From: Xanthostigma xanthostigma
Lineage: Eukaryota > Arthropoda > Insecta > Raphidioptera > Raphidiidae
NCBI GenBank assembly: GCA_963575645.1
Contig: OY754470.1
Location: 4,472,501-4,536,500 of the forward strand
Direction of reading: 5' to 3'
Length of the DNA: 64,000 nt
The notes beneath the pieces were generated by a model that was not told the DNA's origin, made no database searches, and saw only the letters and a list, made by a program, of their open reading frames with translations. Position numbers and translations under genes: made by a program. Below, one piece after another: positions 1 through 10,453 of this stretch. The first letter of the stretch is position 1, and each line of letters starts with the position of its first letter.

Positions 1-837
1 ACGCGTCTTTAAGCTCGGAAGTCATTGAAGACTCGTCGATCTATTCTATAAATTGCAATTTAAAAGGATATTTTTCATTTTTTAGAGGATATACGTTTTT
101 TGAGTTCCGTTCTTAAAAAAATGGAACCCTTGTAGTGTTTTAAATAATGACACTTTTTGATGTAAATAAAATAGTTTAATTACAATATTAAGGTTTAACA
201 AAATTAACTGTATATCTTCTTACATATTTGTTTCTTTGTGACGTAGCCGAAGTTACGACTCACGTCATACCACTTTGACTTGCCAAACAATACTAAATGC
301 TAAAATTACATAAGATAGTGGGGAATCTTATAACACAAGGAGTGGAGGTAAAATTTTTAAAATCAAAAGAGGTGAAACTCTAACATGTAGTCAAACTATA
401 TTTTCCATCCGGTCCGTTTCAAATTTGGTATTCGCTATGTGCAGGTACTTAGAAGGGAGACGCTGAACGACCATGCGCGCTTAGCGGCGAAAGCTGGCAT
501 TTTTACGGCACATGTACTGATATAAAATCAAAGGTAAAAAATAACAATTCGTAAATACTGCATTATTAATTGTAATAATACATAAAAAATAGTGATGTTA
601 ATATTATTGAACTATTTGATCACAGTTTTCTTTTTTTGAATTTGGTTCGAAATTTTGATGTTGCACGTTAATTTTACTTTTAATTCACTTTTTACTAGTT
701 GTCCCATTTGACGTAATGTATAAAAGTTGCAGTGAGTTCGCCGGGAAATGGCGCTAGATGTCGCGACTTTGATGTTGCAAATAGCAAATTAGTACAGCGA
801 AGTAGTGATGTGTCGCTCCTGAGCGAGTAGTTTATAA
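1..837. other. Intergenic, nothing recognised
   Basis: AT-rich sequence without a supported ORF, terminal repeat or RNA gene. The last part (about 720-837) is somewhat richer in CG and leads directly into the dispersed repeat that starts near 838. Confidence 0.6.
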
Positions 838-1245
838 TGAACGACTCCTTTCTCAGAGCGGATCGAGTCTTTTTTTTTTTGTGAATGACTCACTCCGAGC
901 GCCATTGCTCTGTGCTGAGCTGTTCTGTACTGTTGCATTCGCACATTTACAGAGCGCACACAGCACAGGGCACAGAGACACTAGTGAACTTTGTACGTAC
1001 GGAGTTATCTTTGCTGAGTCATTTAATGTTGAATGACACACTGTAAGTGTAATAGTACTAAGCTTAACAGTGACTTAAACCATTCACATTGACGTCGTTG
1101 CCAAAGATATAATATTGTAACAATATTGTTAAGCTTTTTTTTATACTTTACAGTTTATCCGAAATGCGAATAATATAAGATCAGAATCATATGAAAATGA
1201 GCGCAGAGCTGAGTGTGTGTATTGTGCTGTGCAATGCTGAGTCCT
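838..1245 (+). repeat. Dispersed repeat, family G, copy 1
   Basis: This block is repeated in the same orientation at about 47296-47690. Shared landmarks include GAGCGCCATTGCTCTGTGCT, the CACACAGCACAGG stretch, TTTGCTGAGTCATTTAATG and GTGACTTAAA. The copies differ by scattered substitutions and small indels, so this is an old duplication of a roughly 400-bp sequence. I see no terminal inverted repeat or transposase. The short ORFs here (853-1041, 1187-1432, 1254-1508) are repeat sequence and not genes. Class unknown. Confidence 0.75.
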
Positions 1246-1867
1246 GAGCATGCATGATGACAGTTCTCACCTCTGCAGTCTGCACTCTTGTGTACTGCGT
1301 ACTGTCTAGTGTCGATCCAGCTCCCAATAAAGAGTCATGTGGACACATCACTACAGCTAAGTTTGCGACAGGATCCTCGGCATCCATGGTTGACCGTGTT
1401 TTTTCTATTTTATCTGAAACGAAATTTTGCACTGGAGATTTCGAATTTTATTTAGAAACTTCGAGGCGGAAAATTGTTTTCTTCTATTTGACGAGTGAAC
1501 ACTGTTAAAGGAGTATGGTGAGTGGGGAGGGCAAGGGGAATGGTATGAATGTAGATTGGGGACTTGGGATGCGTTCCCCAATAAAATAAAATTACGTTGT
1601 GCAATAACATATGATCACCAGCCCCAACAGGAATCTATAACCAACGCCATATCGTCGCTAGTCGCCTACGAGAGTTCACCATAAGACCCAATTTGAATGT
1701 TTCCACCAGTCACTGCTAGTATTATCGACTGACACAAAAAACATATTGAATTTTTATTACGTTATATACTTTTGATGTAGCATTTGCATATAAAATACTT
1801 TTTCTCAATATAACTTAATTTTCAGTGTAGTAAACTTTTAAGTTTCTAACCAAGATAAAGGGTCAGT
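1246..1867. other. Intergenic, nothing recognised
   Basis: A GC-richer stretch (about 1250-1400) is followed by a G-rich run near 1515-1570 and AT-rich DNA. Both strands have 80-codon ORFs around 1187-1508, but neither resembles a known family. Confidence 0.5.
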
Positions 1868-2441
1868 TAAAAAAAAAATCCAGCCCATTGGGCGACGGGA
1901 CCATTCCAACTTCAAAATGTTGACATTTTATAAAGTATTCAGTATGATATTTGTTATTCGTTTCCATGGCTACTTACATACTACGTTCCACGTCATGTAA
2001 AAATTGATCAAAGCATGCTTAACTAGTTTATTTCTGACAGATCTACAAAACAAAAGACCCGCTGATATTTTTTTTTTCAAAATATTTTCGAAACTATAAA
2101 GCTTAGAAAAAAAAATTATAACGAAATTTTATTGAAAAAATAAATAGAATAACAAGACGTTATGAAAAGTACACCATTATTATATAAAAAACATCATTAT
2201 AGCATATATCTGTTCTGCGCATGCGCAGATTTTTCCCAAAAACAATAGGGCTCCTCATATTTGGTTTAAATCCGTTTAACCTGTATCGTGCTCACAGACT
2301 AACAGACGCACAGAGTTTTTCCAAAAATATGTTTTTTGGATTCGGGGGTCCTCAAAACGAAAAGATATTGTAAAATTTTGAAAAGTGATTTTTGACCTAA
2401 ACTAGTACCATTCCTCACTTGAGGGTTGGAATGATAAAATA
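1868..2441 (+). repeat. Family A interspersed repeat, near full length
   Basis: Family A starts with an A-run, then CCAGCCMATTGGGCGACGGG and ACCATTCCAAC. It continues through GTTCCACGTCATGTAAAAAT, TTTCTGACAGATC, ATTATTATATAAAAAACA, TCTGCGCATGCGC and ACAGACTAACAGACGCACAG, and ends near GGGTTGGAATG. ACCATTCCAAC near one end is the reverse complement of GTTGGAATGGT at the other, a short imperfect inverted repeat. Other copies: 5449, 8150 (minus), 21830, 44745, 46180 (minus), 47755 and 52070. No coding capacity is visible. It could be a non-autonomous DNA transposon or a Helitron relative (an internal CTAG follows a CGCG hairpin). This copy lacks part of the early segment. Confidence 0.8.
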
Positions 2442-2506
2442 CCGTTAGAAGATTCTTGATAAATTCTTTCACTGCTATTTGGAATGAACCTTCATGATGT
2501 ACGTAA

Positions 2507-2954
2507 AGGCCGCTGCACACGAGGCTAGAAACGCTGCTAGAAATGCTGCTAGGAGTTTTGCTAGCCGGTAGGTTGGGTACGAAGCTGGAAATGACGGCAC
2601 TGCAGGCTGCCTTGCTAGCTCAGAAGATAGGTTTTAAAATTAGAACAGGGGCTATTTTTCCTGCTAGATTTGTTGCTAGGTGTGAGCAAGAACCAATCAG
2701 GAAGCAGTATCTTCACTGGGCACTTGAACACCACCATGGCGTCATTCTGCCAGACAACAGACACGCTTTGCTCTGTGTTTATATTCGAACTGTCACTGAT
2801 GCGCGCGCACCAGATCTATCCACAAAACACGCTTGAAAAATAGTCTCGTGTGAAGCGAGCACTTAACAGCAATCAAGAAAACCAGCGCTAGAAAACTAGT
2901 AGGCAAATCTAGCAAGCAATCTAGCAGCGTTTCTAACCTCGTGTGCAGTGGCGT
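2507..2954 (+). mobile_element. PIF/Harbinger-like MITE, family B, full length
   Basis: A 448-bp element bounded by inverted ends: AGGCCGCTGCACACGAGG at 2507, matching the reverse complement of the end at 2954 with two mismatches. Similarity continues inward through a TAGAAACGCTGCTAG block. A TAA precedes the element (2504-2506) and follows it (2955-2957). Three-base TWA duplications and GGCC-like ends are characteristic of PIF/Harbinger elements. The interior has no transposase; the ORF at 2543-2836 is chance. Other full copies lie at 14773-15204 and 17276-17690, with fragments at 4144, 14616, 15785, 17115, 51205 and 55558. Confidence 0.85.
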
Positions 2955-3043
2955 TAAGCTGTATATTATCGCGTTATAATAAAAGCACTTTTGGTGGAGA
3001 CTAATTTTGCAACGTAAGTCGACGAAAAAACAGTGGCAATCTA

Positions 3044-3075
3044 CAAATTCGGGCGAAGCCGGACCGGGTCGCTAG
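3044..3075 (+). mobile_element. Possible Helitron 3' terminus
   Basis: CGGGCGAAGCCGGACCGGG can form a small stem and is followed by TCGCTAG. This resembles the hairpin-plus-CTAG end of the Helitrons at 19126, 32133 and 62616. No matching 5' end was found nearby. Confidence 0.35.
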
Positions 3076-3595
3076 AAGTTTATAAATGTACCGAGGAAAT
3101 CTAATTTAATTAATGCATTAAATTTAGTTTATTTCAATGATTACACATTTTCTAAATTGCACGCAAACATGTCCTGAAATATGACAGTTGATAATTGGAA
3201 ATTAATTGAACTGTCTTTTAGGGCTGTCCTAAATATGACTTAACTTGTTTTGGTTTCTCTGACTGTTCAACCAATGTTTGAATTTAGAATTCTGTATCAT
3301 TCTGTATTCACGCATTGAAGGAGGAACTGGTGGACTGGAATTGGCACGCAGTGGAGCTTATTCTTCCATCTATTACATCCAATGTTCGCACAGGGTAGTT
3401 TCGCCAGCCACTGTTACAGTCGTACTACATTCTGTATTCACTATCGTGCAAACGAAATTGATACATTATTGGTGACCCTGAATCGAGCTTAGGAAAAATA
3501 GGGGAACTGTCTTCTATGTATCTATATTTAAATTACAAATCGTTTTTGAAGTGAAACTTCTTTAGGCACGCTTGACTTTGGGAGTATGCTGGTAA
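3076..3595. other. Intergenic, nothing recognised
   Basis: No repeat of other parts of the window and no credible gene was noticed. The 65-codon ORF at 3278-3475 is unremarkable. Confidence 0.5.
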
Positions 3596-3859
3596 ATGCC
3601 TGACGAAATCGTTTACGGAAGTGCATCATCGCGATGCCTGACGAAATCGTTTACGGAAGTGCATCATCGCGATGCCTGACGAAATCGTTTACGGAAGTGC
3701 ATCATCACGATGCCTGACGAAATCGTTTACGGAAGTGCATCATCGCGATGCCTGACGAAATCGTTTATGGAAGTGCATCATCGCGATGCCTGACGAAATC
3801 GTTTACGGAAGTGCATCATCGCTATGCCTGACGAAATCGTTTACGGAAATGCATCATCG
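3596..3859 (+). repeat. 38-bp minisatellite, seven units
   Basis: Units start at 3596, 3634, 3672, 3710, 3748, 3786 and 3824, an exact 38-bp period. The unit begins ATGCCTGACGAAATCG and ends GTGCATCATCGCG. Units differ at only one or two bases, so the array is young or homogenised. GATGC at the unit boundary is complementary to GCATC further on, so each unit can form a short hairpin. The period is not a multiple of three and no reading frame is kept, so a protein repeat is unlikely. Confidence 0.95.
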
Positions 3860-4143
3860 GAGTTGAGAGAGAGATATAAGTTAGTGAGTGCTACAAAGAC
3901 TGAGCATTAATACAAGACTTGTTTACTGAAAATGTACTGAGTGTAGTTTAGTTTTCACGCTACTGTACACTCGAGCTATTTTCCGCACGGCACCCGTCCG
4001 AATGGCTGCATGCCTGGTGCGTATTTTGCCTGGGCGTGTGCGTTGAATAAGGCCTTATTGCTCTGTTTTCAGATTTATAAACTGCTGAAACGCTACCGCA
4101 AAATAATACATTGTATATCTAGTGTCATAATGGGCTATATTGT

Positions 4144-4325
4144 CACACGAGATGTCTTTTCAAGCTAGTTTTGTGAATAAATCTGGTGTGCGCGCGCAGT
4201 GACAGTTCAAATATAAACACAGAGCAAAACGTGTCTGTTGTCTGAGCAGAATGACGCCATGCTGGTTTGTGGGCGTTTGTTCAAGTCGCCCACTTGTTAA
4301 GATACTGCTTCCTGATTGCGTACGT
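4144..4325 (-). mobile_element. Internal fragment of family B MITE
   Basis: Matches the interior of the 2507-2954 element in reverse: CACACGAGAT, GTGCGCGCGCAGTGACAGTT, AAACACAGAGCAAAACGTG and CTGCTTCCTGATTG. Both ends are missing, so this is an immobile relic. Confidence 0.8.
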
Positions 4326-5293
4326 GGTATGTATCTCGTGCGTGATGATATTTTGGCTCATGTGACTGTTATAACACGCAGTGTCTCGGTTTAATATATG
4401 TCATCACACGCTACAAACATAAGCTACTTTGAAAATTTTTGACAGTTCATTTTTGAAAAACGTCACATCTAATAGTTGGTTATAAAAAAAAAACTGTGAT
4501 TTATTATGGAATTGATATAGCGCAACCTGTTTTGTTTTACTTTAATGTATCAGTGTGTAATGGGACACTTTACATGCGTGCTATTTTTTAGAGGATAGTG
4601 CAAAAAAAAATTACAATGGTTTAAGGAATCGTTCATTATAGAAACTCGATTTTTTACTAAAAAATGTAAACGTGTGTTTAAGACCGTATGGTAAGAGTGA
4701 AACTCTTTCACTCACTCACTCACCCGTACACTCTCGTTTCCTGTCTCGCTTACGTGTACACTAAAAAAAATGGAAACATTTACGCAAGCGCCATCTGGGA
4801 CAATTTACTGGAACGGAGGTAACGCCTTTTCATTTATTTTTTGCTGCCATCTGTTGGCTAGTTGATTAATTTCTCTATATACTGTCACCACTACTTCCGT
4901 CGCGATTTTTTCGTGTCCGATCGGAATAGCTCTTTCCGGTCGCGCTTATGGCATAAAATAAAAATAAAATAATATTCTGTTAATTTAAAGACGTTTAATG
5001 TTTGAATGCAGAGTTAGGTACTTTTGTTTCATCATCAGACAGTGCCAAAATGCCCGCATAATTCTCCATTAATGAATTTGTGATAATGTCTGTGAAATGA
5101 AATGTATATATGCCAGTGAAATATTTTGAATGGAGATCTTGAAACGCGACGAAAATGTTATACAATAGTAAAAGGTCTTGTATAGCTTTGTACCGAATGG
5201 CTAGTTCACTATAATAACGACATATAACAAGGTCATATTCTCAGTTATACGGTGTAGATAGGTCGACCTGCCCTTATGATATCGGTCTATAAT
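4326..5293. other. Intergenic, nothing recognised
   Basis: AT-rich DNA with a short CACT repeat near 4708-4728 (TCACTCACTCACTCAC). No gene or bounded repeat was seen. Confidence 0.5.
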
Positions 5294-5373
5294 GCCTGGT
5301 TCACAAACGGAACGTTTAAATATTCAAATAACATTTTACATTTTTAATAAATGCTCGATTGTGTGAACCAGGC
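5294..5373. mobile_element. Very short MITE-like inverted-repeat element
   Basis: GCCTGGTTCACA at 5294 faces its reverse complement TGTGAACCAGGC at 5373, with 56 bp between. The flanks (TAAT and TTTA) suggest a TA-rich target, but no duplication is certain. It is too short to code for anything. Class not assigned. Confidence 0.6.
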
Positions 5374-5448
5374 TTTATTGACCTGTGAAAGTATTTAGTA
5401 CCTCTACGAACACACTTACTTCGATAGATGTATGACACTACGTTTGAT

Positions 5449-5806
5449 TAAAAAATTCCAGCCAATTGGGCGACGGGACCATTCCAACTTTAAAAATGTT
5501 GACATTTGATTATAATAAAGAAAATAAAATTTCTGATATCGCGTGAGGTGACGCGAGTAATGGCTAGTATTCAATATGATATTTGCTATTCGTTGCCATG
5601 GTTACCTACATAATATGTTCCACGTCATGTAAAAATTAATCAAAGCATACCTAGTTTATTTCTGACAGATGCATAAAACAAAAGAGCGGCTGATTTTTGT
5701 TTATTTTCTAAATATTTCCGAAACTATAAAGTGTAGAAAAAAATGTCTTAAACGAAACTGTCTTGAAAAAATAAATAGAATAATAAGCTCTGTCGAAAAG
5801 TAACTT
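5449..5806 (+). repeat. Family A repeat, 3'-truncated
   Basis: Starts with the A-run and CCAGCCAATTGGGCGACGGG, and includes the GATATCGCGTGAGGTGACGC segment followed by GGCTAGTATTCAATATG that the copy at 1868 partly lacks. Similarity stops near AATAATAAGC, before the ATTATTATATAAAA landmark. Confidence 0.8.
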
Positions 5807-6543
5807 TTGTAATTACTTTTAACGTGTATTATATTTTTTATGTTGATTATTTCTAAAATAAACGTTAGTGTTATATCGAATGAATTTATTTGTAGTTTGT
5901 GAAACAGGCAGGTTTGCTAGCGGACGCTGGATAATCGTCGTTTCACGCTTATAACGAGCCTCAACGGTCGTTATACGGAATGTATTTCTCCGCTGAATAT
6001 ATTCACAAACGACCATGCAATATGTATCTTTGCATGCATAAGACGAAGCGGCCTCACATACATGTAACAATAATTAAAATGGGTTGCCGTTTTATTTTAT
6101 TATATGAAAAATTAGAACCTATCCATAAATTTGCATATTTTACTCTCAATAAAAATGGGAATTTTTCTTTTCTGTCTTATACAACTTTTTTAATTTAAAA
6201 TGTTTATACGTCGGTTGGTTTATTTTAATTTATTAAAACCTCGCGCTGAAAAAATTTGGAGAGAGCGTGTTTGTAGACTGACGGTAGTTGATATTAAAAT
6301 TTGTATCTAACGTGTTTATAAACCTGTATCAACTTACTATTTTATTCAATTTCAATATTTGTTGCGTCCTACAGTTGCCACATGTGCTGCAGCGTATTAG
6401 AGAGAGAAGGAGAGAAAAGGAGAAAAAGGAGGAAGACACAGCTGTCAACTGTTAAATAGTGTGAAATAAACATTTATAATTTAAATTACTATACGTATTA
6501 TTTATAGTTTGCTATAAGAATTCATTAATAATAGACTGTGAGA
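5807..6543. other. Intergenic, purine-rich patch
   Basis: AT-rich DNA with a GA-rich run near 6399-6440. The overlapping ORFs at 5819-6198 show no recognisable domains. Confidence 0.5.
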
Positions 6544-6620
6544 GAAGGAGAATATTCCACTCGCGTGTTACCGCACTCGCTACGCTCGTGCGATAACACG
6601 CGAGTGGAATATTCTCCTTC
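6544..6620. repeat. Long perfect-type hairpin, 33-nt arms
   Basis: The left arm 6544-6576 (GAAGGAGAATATTCCACTCG onward) and right arm 6588-6620 are reverse complements with a single mismatch, separated by 11 nt. It is immediately followed by the inverted-repeat element at 6644. Confidence 0.9.
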
Positions 6621-6643
6621 GATCAATGGTCGCACATAATAAT

Positions 6644-6958
6644 TTATTCAACTAGCACGAGTAATATGTAATCGGGGCCCTGATAAAAGAGGGAAAAATA
6701 ATAAATCACTTCATTGATTGACGTACCCACCGCCCTCGATGCACACAAGATGGCCCTGACTTTCGCTGAATTCCGATGCTGTTTTCATATATACAAATCG
6801 CTACCGCGTTCCTATTGGTCCAGAAACTATGCAGTAATACATTATCGTACAGTTTCGGCTCATTATTAGCACTCTACGCGTCAACATGAAGTAATTTATT
6901 TTTTCTCCCGAATGTAGCAGGACCCCGAAATTATATATTACTCACGCGTGTTGAATAA
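6644..6958. mobile_element. Inverted-repeat element, about 315 bp
   Basis: The left end begins TTATTCAAC, then GAGTAATAT and CGGGGCCCTG. The right end carries the reverse complements (AGGACCCCG, ATATTACTC, GTTGAATAA). The arms are imperfect, about 35-40 bp each. No transposase and no certain target duplication; a decayed MITE is the simplest reading. Confidence 0.6.
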
Positions 6959-7500
6959 GTAAAATTTCTGTAAGTAATTGATATTTTGATATCGTATTCT
7001 TTCAAAATTTGAGGTTAATTTCTCTAACATTTCAAAAATATGGAAAATAGATGGTACACATTATTGGCGACTACTGTAAAACAATACGAACAAGTTTTGT
7101 TGTATTTATTTCAGCGATTGTTTGAAGGTGGTTTTAATTTTTTAATAATTATAATTCAATTAAAGTTCGTTAAGCTGTGGTTGAAACATCCCGAATAGCT
7201 GTATAAACGGAACGAAACTATTCTATTGGACACGTTCAGTTGATGTTGGCCCCATTTGATGTCTATCTGATTTATGATGCTAATCAGCAACCGTTTTTGT
7301 GAAGGTTCCGCTGCCTTTTCTTTTTTCTTTAAGGTTGCTTACACATTTGAAGATATCGCAAAAAATAAACACAATATATTCATAGGCAAAGTATAACCTG
7401 CTAAGTTAGATAGAAATATTTTGTTACCAAAAGAAATTATTGAGCGCCCTTCAATTAAATTAGATTTTATTGTGAAAATATAAACAAAGCGATTAAAAAA
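6959..7500. other. Intergenic, nothing recognised
   Basis: AT-rich DNA with no bounded repeat found. The ORF at 7339-7566 has no recognisable family features. Confidence 0.5.
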
Positions 7501-7509
7501 TAAATCATC

Positions 7510-7700
7510 CGTCAAGAATGACCGCCTATAGAGCACGGACGTACGTACGTACAGACCAATCGACAACTGCTGTTTGTGATTTTCATCTACAATTTTAGGA
7601 CTTATTTATGAACTCGATTCCATTTTATGGAATTTCAATGAATTTCTTGCGAAATAGATACAATAGAGCAAACCGTCGGTAGCGGTATGTGATGTAGTCC
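7510..7700 (+). repeat. Family F repeat, copy 1
   Basis: GTACGTACGTACAGACCAAT, CGACAACTGCTGTTTGT and TATTTATGAACTCGA recur in the same order at about 36100-36190. AGCGGTATGTG near 7690 recurs in the hairpin at 36335. The class is unknown. Confidence 0.65.
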
Positions 7701-8149
7701 TGGCAAAGATTAATATTTGAGGTGGTTGTGTTTTCAAGTGCTTTGTTTGTGCCAGGGACCTTAGCGCCATCGCGGACTTTGTAAAGTATTGGATTGATTT
7801 CATTTGTTAGATTGGGGGGAATGTGTTGTTGATTGGCTTTTATTCTATTGAAAGAGACGCATCGAGATTTATATCTCTGTTTATTGGTTTCCCTTTCTTT
7901 TTAATGTTTATAGGCGTCTTAGAATTTCAAAGAAAAAGTTTTTAAAATATAATATCGACGTTTGGAAAATAGATTTTATGTCGTATCTGTGACAACAATT
8001 TGAATTGGAAGCTCATATAAAGTGACATAAGCTGCATTCAGAGACGTATAAAAAGGTATTTTCTCGACATTTAGAAATTGATTTCTGCTACCTAAATAAA
8101 GAAAAAATTGAAAAAGCCACATTCCCGTTTTTTATTTATTATATTTTAT
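7701..8149. other. Intergenic, nothing recognised
   Basis: No repeat shared with the window and no credible ORF. Confidence 0.5.
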
Positions 8150-8822
8150 GCTCACCTGGAAATACAATTACCAATCCAACCCACAAGTGGAGAATGATAC
8201 TAATTTAGGTCAAAAATCACTTTTCAAAAATTTTACAATTTCTTTCCGTTTTGAGGTCCCCCGAATCCAAAAGACATATTTTTGAAAAAACTCTTTCTGT
8301 TAGTCTGTGAACACGGTACTGGTCGAACGGATGAGCGGATTGAAACCAAATTTTGGGAGGATGTTTGGTATGCAAGTACGAGGAGCCCTATTGTTTTTGG
8401 GGAAAATTGGCGCATGTGCAGAAGAGATATATGCTAAAATGGTGTTTTTTATATAATAATGGTATATTTTTCATAACGGCTTATTATTCTATTTATTTTT
8501 TCAAGAAAGTTTCGTTAAAATTTTTTTTTTCTAAACTTTATAGTTTCGGAAATATTTTGAAAATAAAAAAAAATCAGCCGCTCTTTTGTTTTATGGATCT
8601 GTCAGAAATAAACTAGTTCGGCATGCTTTGATTAATTTTTACATGACGTGGAACATATTATGTAGGTAACCGTGGCAACGAATAGCAAATATTATATTGA
8701 ATACTAGCCATTACCCGCGCCTCCTCACACGATATCAGAAATTTTATTTTCTTTATTATAATCAAATGTCAAAATTTTTGAAGTTGGAATGGTCCCGTCG
8801 CCCAATTGGCTGGAATTTTTTT
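8150..8822 (-). repeat. Family A repeat, full length, reverse
   Basis: The most complete copy. Read on the minus strand it runs from the T-rich end with CCAGCCAATTGGGCGACGGG (near 8800) through CGTCATGTAAAAATTAATCA to ACCCACAAGTGG near 8180. Its presence in both orientations in the window shows dispersal and not local duplication. ORFs at 8233-8616 are shadows of the repeat. Confidence 0.85.
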
Positions 8823-8916
8823 CGTTTATAACAAAATACTTGTCAGTTTCGAAAACACCACAGAATGTAGCAATTCGGGAAGTTGTTACCATTGATTTCT
8901 TTTGCGTACGCCCTTG

Positions 8917-9145
8917 GAACCATATATTTAATAACTTCTATATTGCCAGTGGCCGTAAATGGAAGCGTGGTCCATGGAGTGAAACGGCAAATTACTGTCT
9001 TGTATCTCTTTCTTTTTACTTGACCCGTTGTGCGCAAGTGTCACGTCTGTAGTGGGGCAACTAGTAAGTGGAATAGGGCAAGCCACCTCACTTTCATGTG
9101 CAAACTGACGCGCATCCATTCAGGAACATGCGCATGAGACTCAGA
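8917..9145 (+). repeat. Family C repeat, copy 1
   Basis: CCATATATTTAATAACTTCT, TTGCCAGTGGCC, CCGTTGTG, TGGGGCAACTAGTAAGTGG and GTGCAAACTGACGC recur at 17170-17270 and 17698-17760, where a B MITE interrupts them. The block runs straight into the tandem array at 9146. Confidence 0.7.
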
Positions 9146-9563
9146 GTATAATAAGTGAGACAGACGTACCAATGTCTGCACCGTAGTGTTTAAGTCTTTC
9201 TCCTGATCTTTGCTGGCGATATAGATGATATTAAATATACTTGGAGCTGAATTTATTTTTAGCTGTAACATCTATAAACTTGGTATAATAAGTGAGACAT
9301 ATATATGTCTGCACCGTAGTGTTTAAGTCTTTCTCCTGATCTTTGCTAGCGATATAGACGGTATTAAATATACCTGTGCTTGGAGCTGGATTTATTTTTA
9401 GATGTAACATCTATAAACGTGGTATAATAATTGAGACATATATATGTCTGCACCGTAGTGTTTAAGTCTTTCTCCCGATCTTTGCAAGCGATATAGAGGG
9501 TATTAAATATACCTGTGCTTGGAGCTGAATATATTTTTAGCTGTAACATCTATAAACGTGGTA
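9146..9563 (+). repeat. 139-bp tandem array, three units
   Basis: Units start at GTATAATAAGTGAGA near 9146, 9283 and 9422, and the third ends near 9560. Each contains GTCTGCACCGTAGTGTTTAA, TCTTTCTCC and AGCTGTAACATCTATAAAC. The first unit is slightly shorter. A single, unamplified copy of the unit start is present at 17760-17812 behind the other family C copy, so the array grew locally from part of a dispersed repeat. The ORFs at 9041-9271 and 9364-9549 are antisense readings of it. Confidence 0.9.
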
Positions 9564-9680
9564 TAGAATAATACGTTATGAATGAACATCAAAGGTTGGC
9601 ACTGTTGACAGAATAAGACTGTATTATTCTTTTGTTGGCAATACTGAAGTAATACAGTGGATCTACATTAACATACTATA

Positions 9681-9870
9681 TAATCATTTCTGTAATGTTA
9701 TAGTGTACAGATTGTCGCTCACTTCCGCTGTGAAGCTCGTCACAATGTTATAATGTAGATATGTGTGTCGAAGGTTGGCAAGACGGTTTGCAAGTCTTTT
9801 GTGCTCCAGTATTACCAACTGTCTTAACATAATCATTTCTGTAATGCCGTTGTATACAGACTGTCGCATA
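9681..9870 (+). repeat. Diverged internal duplication, period about 149 bp
   Basis: TAATCATTTCTGTAATG at 9681 returns at 9830, each followed by GTACAGA/ATACAGA and CTGTCGC or TTGTCGC. A weaker echo (GCAATGTTACAATATTTTAC) is near 9980. It may be older decay of the neighbouring array or an independent duplication. Confidence 0.55.
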
Positions 9871-10016
9871 GCTTCCGGTGAAATGTTTTCTTACAAAGTT
9901 GAATGTTGTAATATTCTTTTGTAAACAGCTGTAAGCATTATCAGCTCTATAAAAAGTATACAAGTTGTAATTATTTTCCGCAATGTTACAATATTTTACA
10001 GACTAATGATCTCAGC

Positions 10017-10445
10017 TAGGGTTGCCATCCGTCGAGATTTCCCCGGATTTGTCCGGGAAGTGTCCGAGCGGGGTTTTGTCCGGATTTTAATTTGACTAGA
10101 TAAATCTTTTTTATCAAGGAACGATAGAAGAATTTCGTTTCTTTAATTCGAAAAAACTTATTTTTGCTTTATGAAATAAAGAAAGTAGAGTTATTGTGTG
10201 GTTTTGTTAATTTTTATACTGCTCTTTAATTTTATTACCAAAGAGAATAGAGATATAATTAAATGAAAGCTTGTAAAATTCCATAGATTACTTTAATTTT
10301 GTACGTTAAGTTGCATCAAAGATGGCAAAAAATTACGGTATTTATTATTTATAATTTCATCAGTAAATAAGAATTTTTCTTGGATATTATGTCCGGGTTT
10401 TGAGCTTCTTGTCCTAATTTATTGATTGCACAGATGGCAACCCTA
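10017..10445. mobile_element. hAT-type MITE with perfect 8-bp duplication
   Basis: The ends TAGGGTTGCCATC (10017) and GATGGCAACCCTA (10445) are exact inverted repeats. ATCTCAGC occurs immediately outside both ends (10009-10016 and 10446-10453). An 8-bp duplication with TAGGG-like ends is typical of the hAT superfamily. The 429-bp element has GTCCGGG-rich ends and no transposase, so it would need a helper elsewhere. Confidence 0.92.
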
Positions 10446-10453
10446 ATCTCAGC

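Noticed and set aside
853..1041. Similar small proteins at 853-1041 and 47292-47570
   Set aside because: Their similarity comes from the two copies of repeat family G and not from a conserved gene; the frames are not preserved in full.
2543..2836. 97-codon plus ORF
   Set aside because: Entirely inside a non-coding Harbinger-like MITE, and other copies do not keep the frame.
3596..3859. CRISPR-like array
   Set aside because: Head-to-tail units without variable spacers in a eukaryotic repeat region; a minisatellite.
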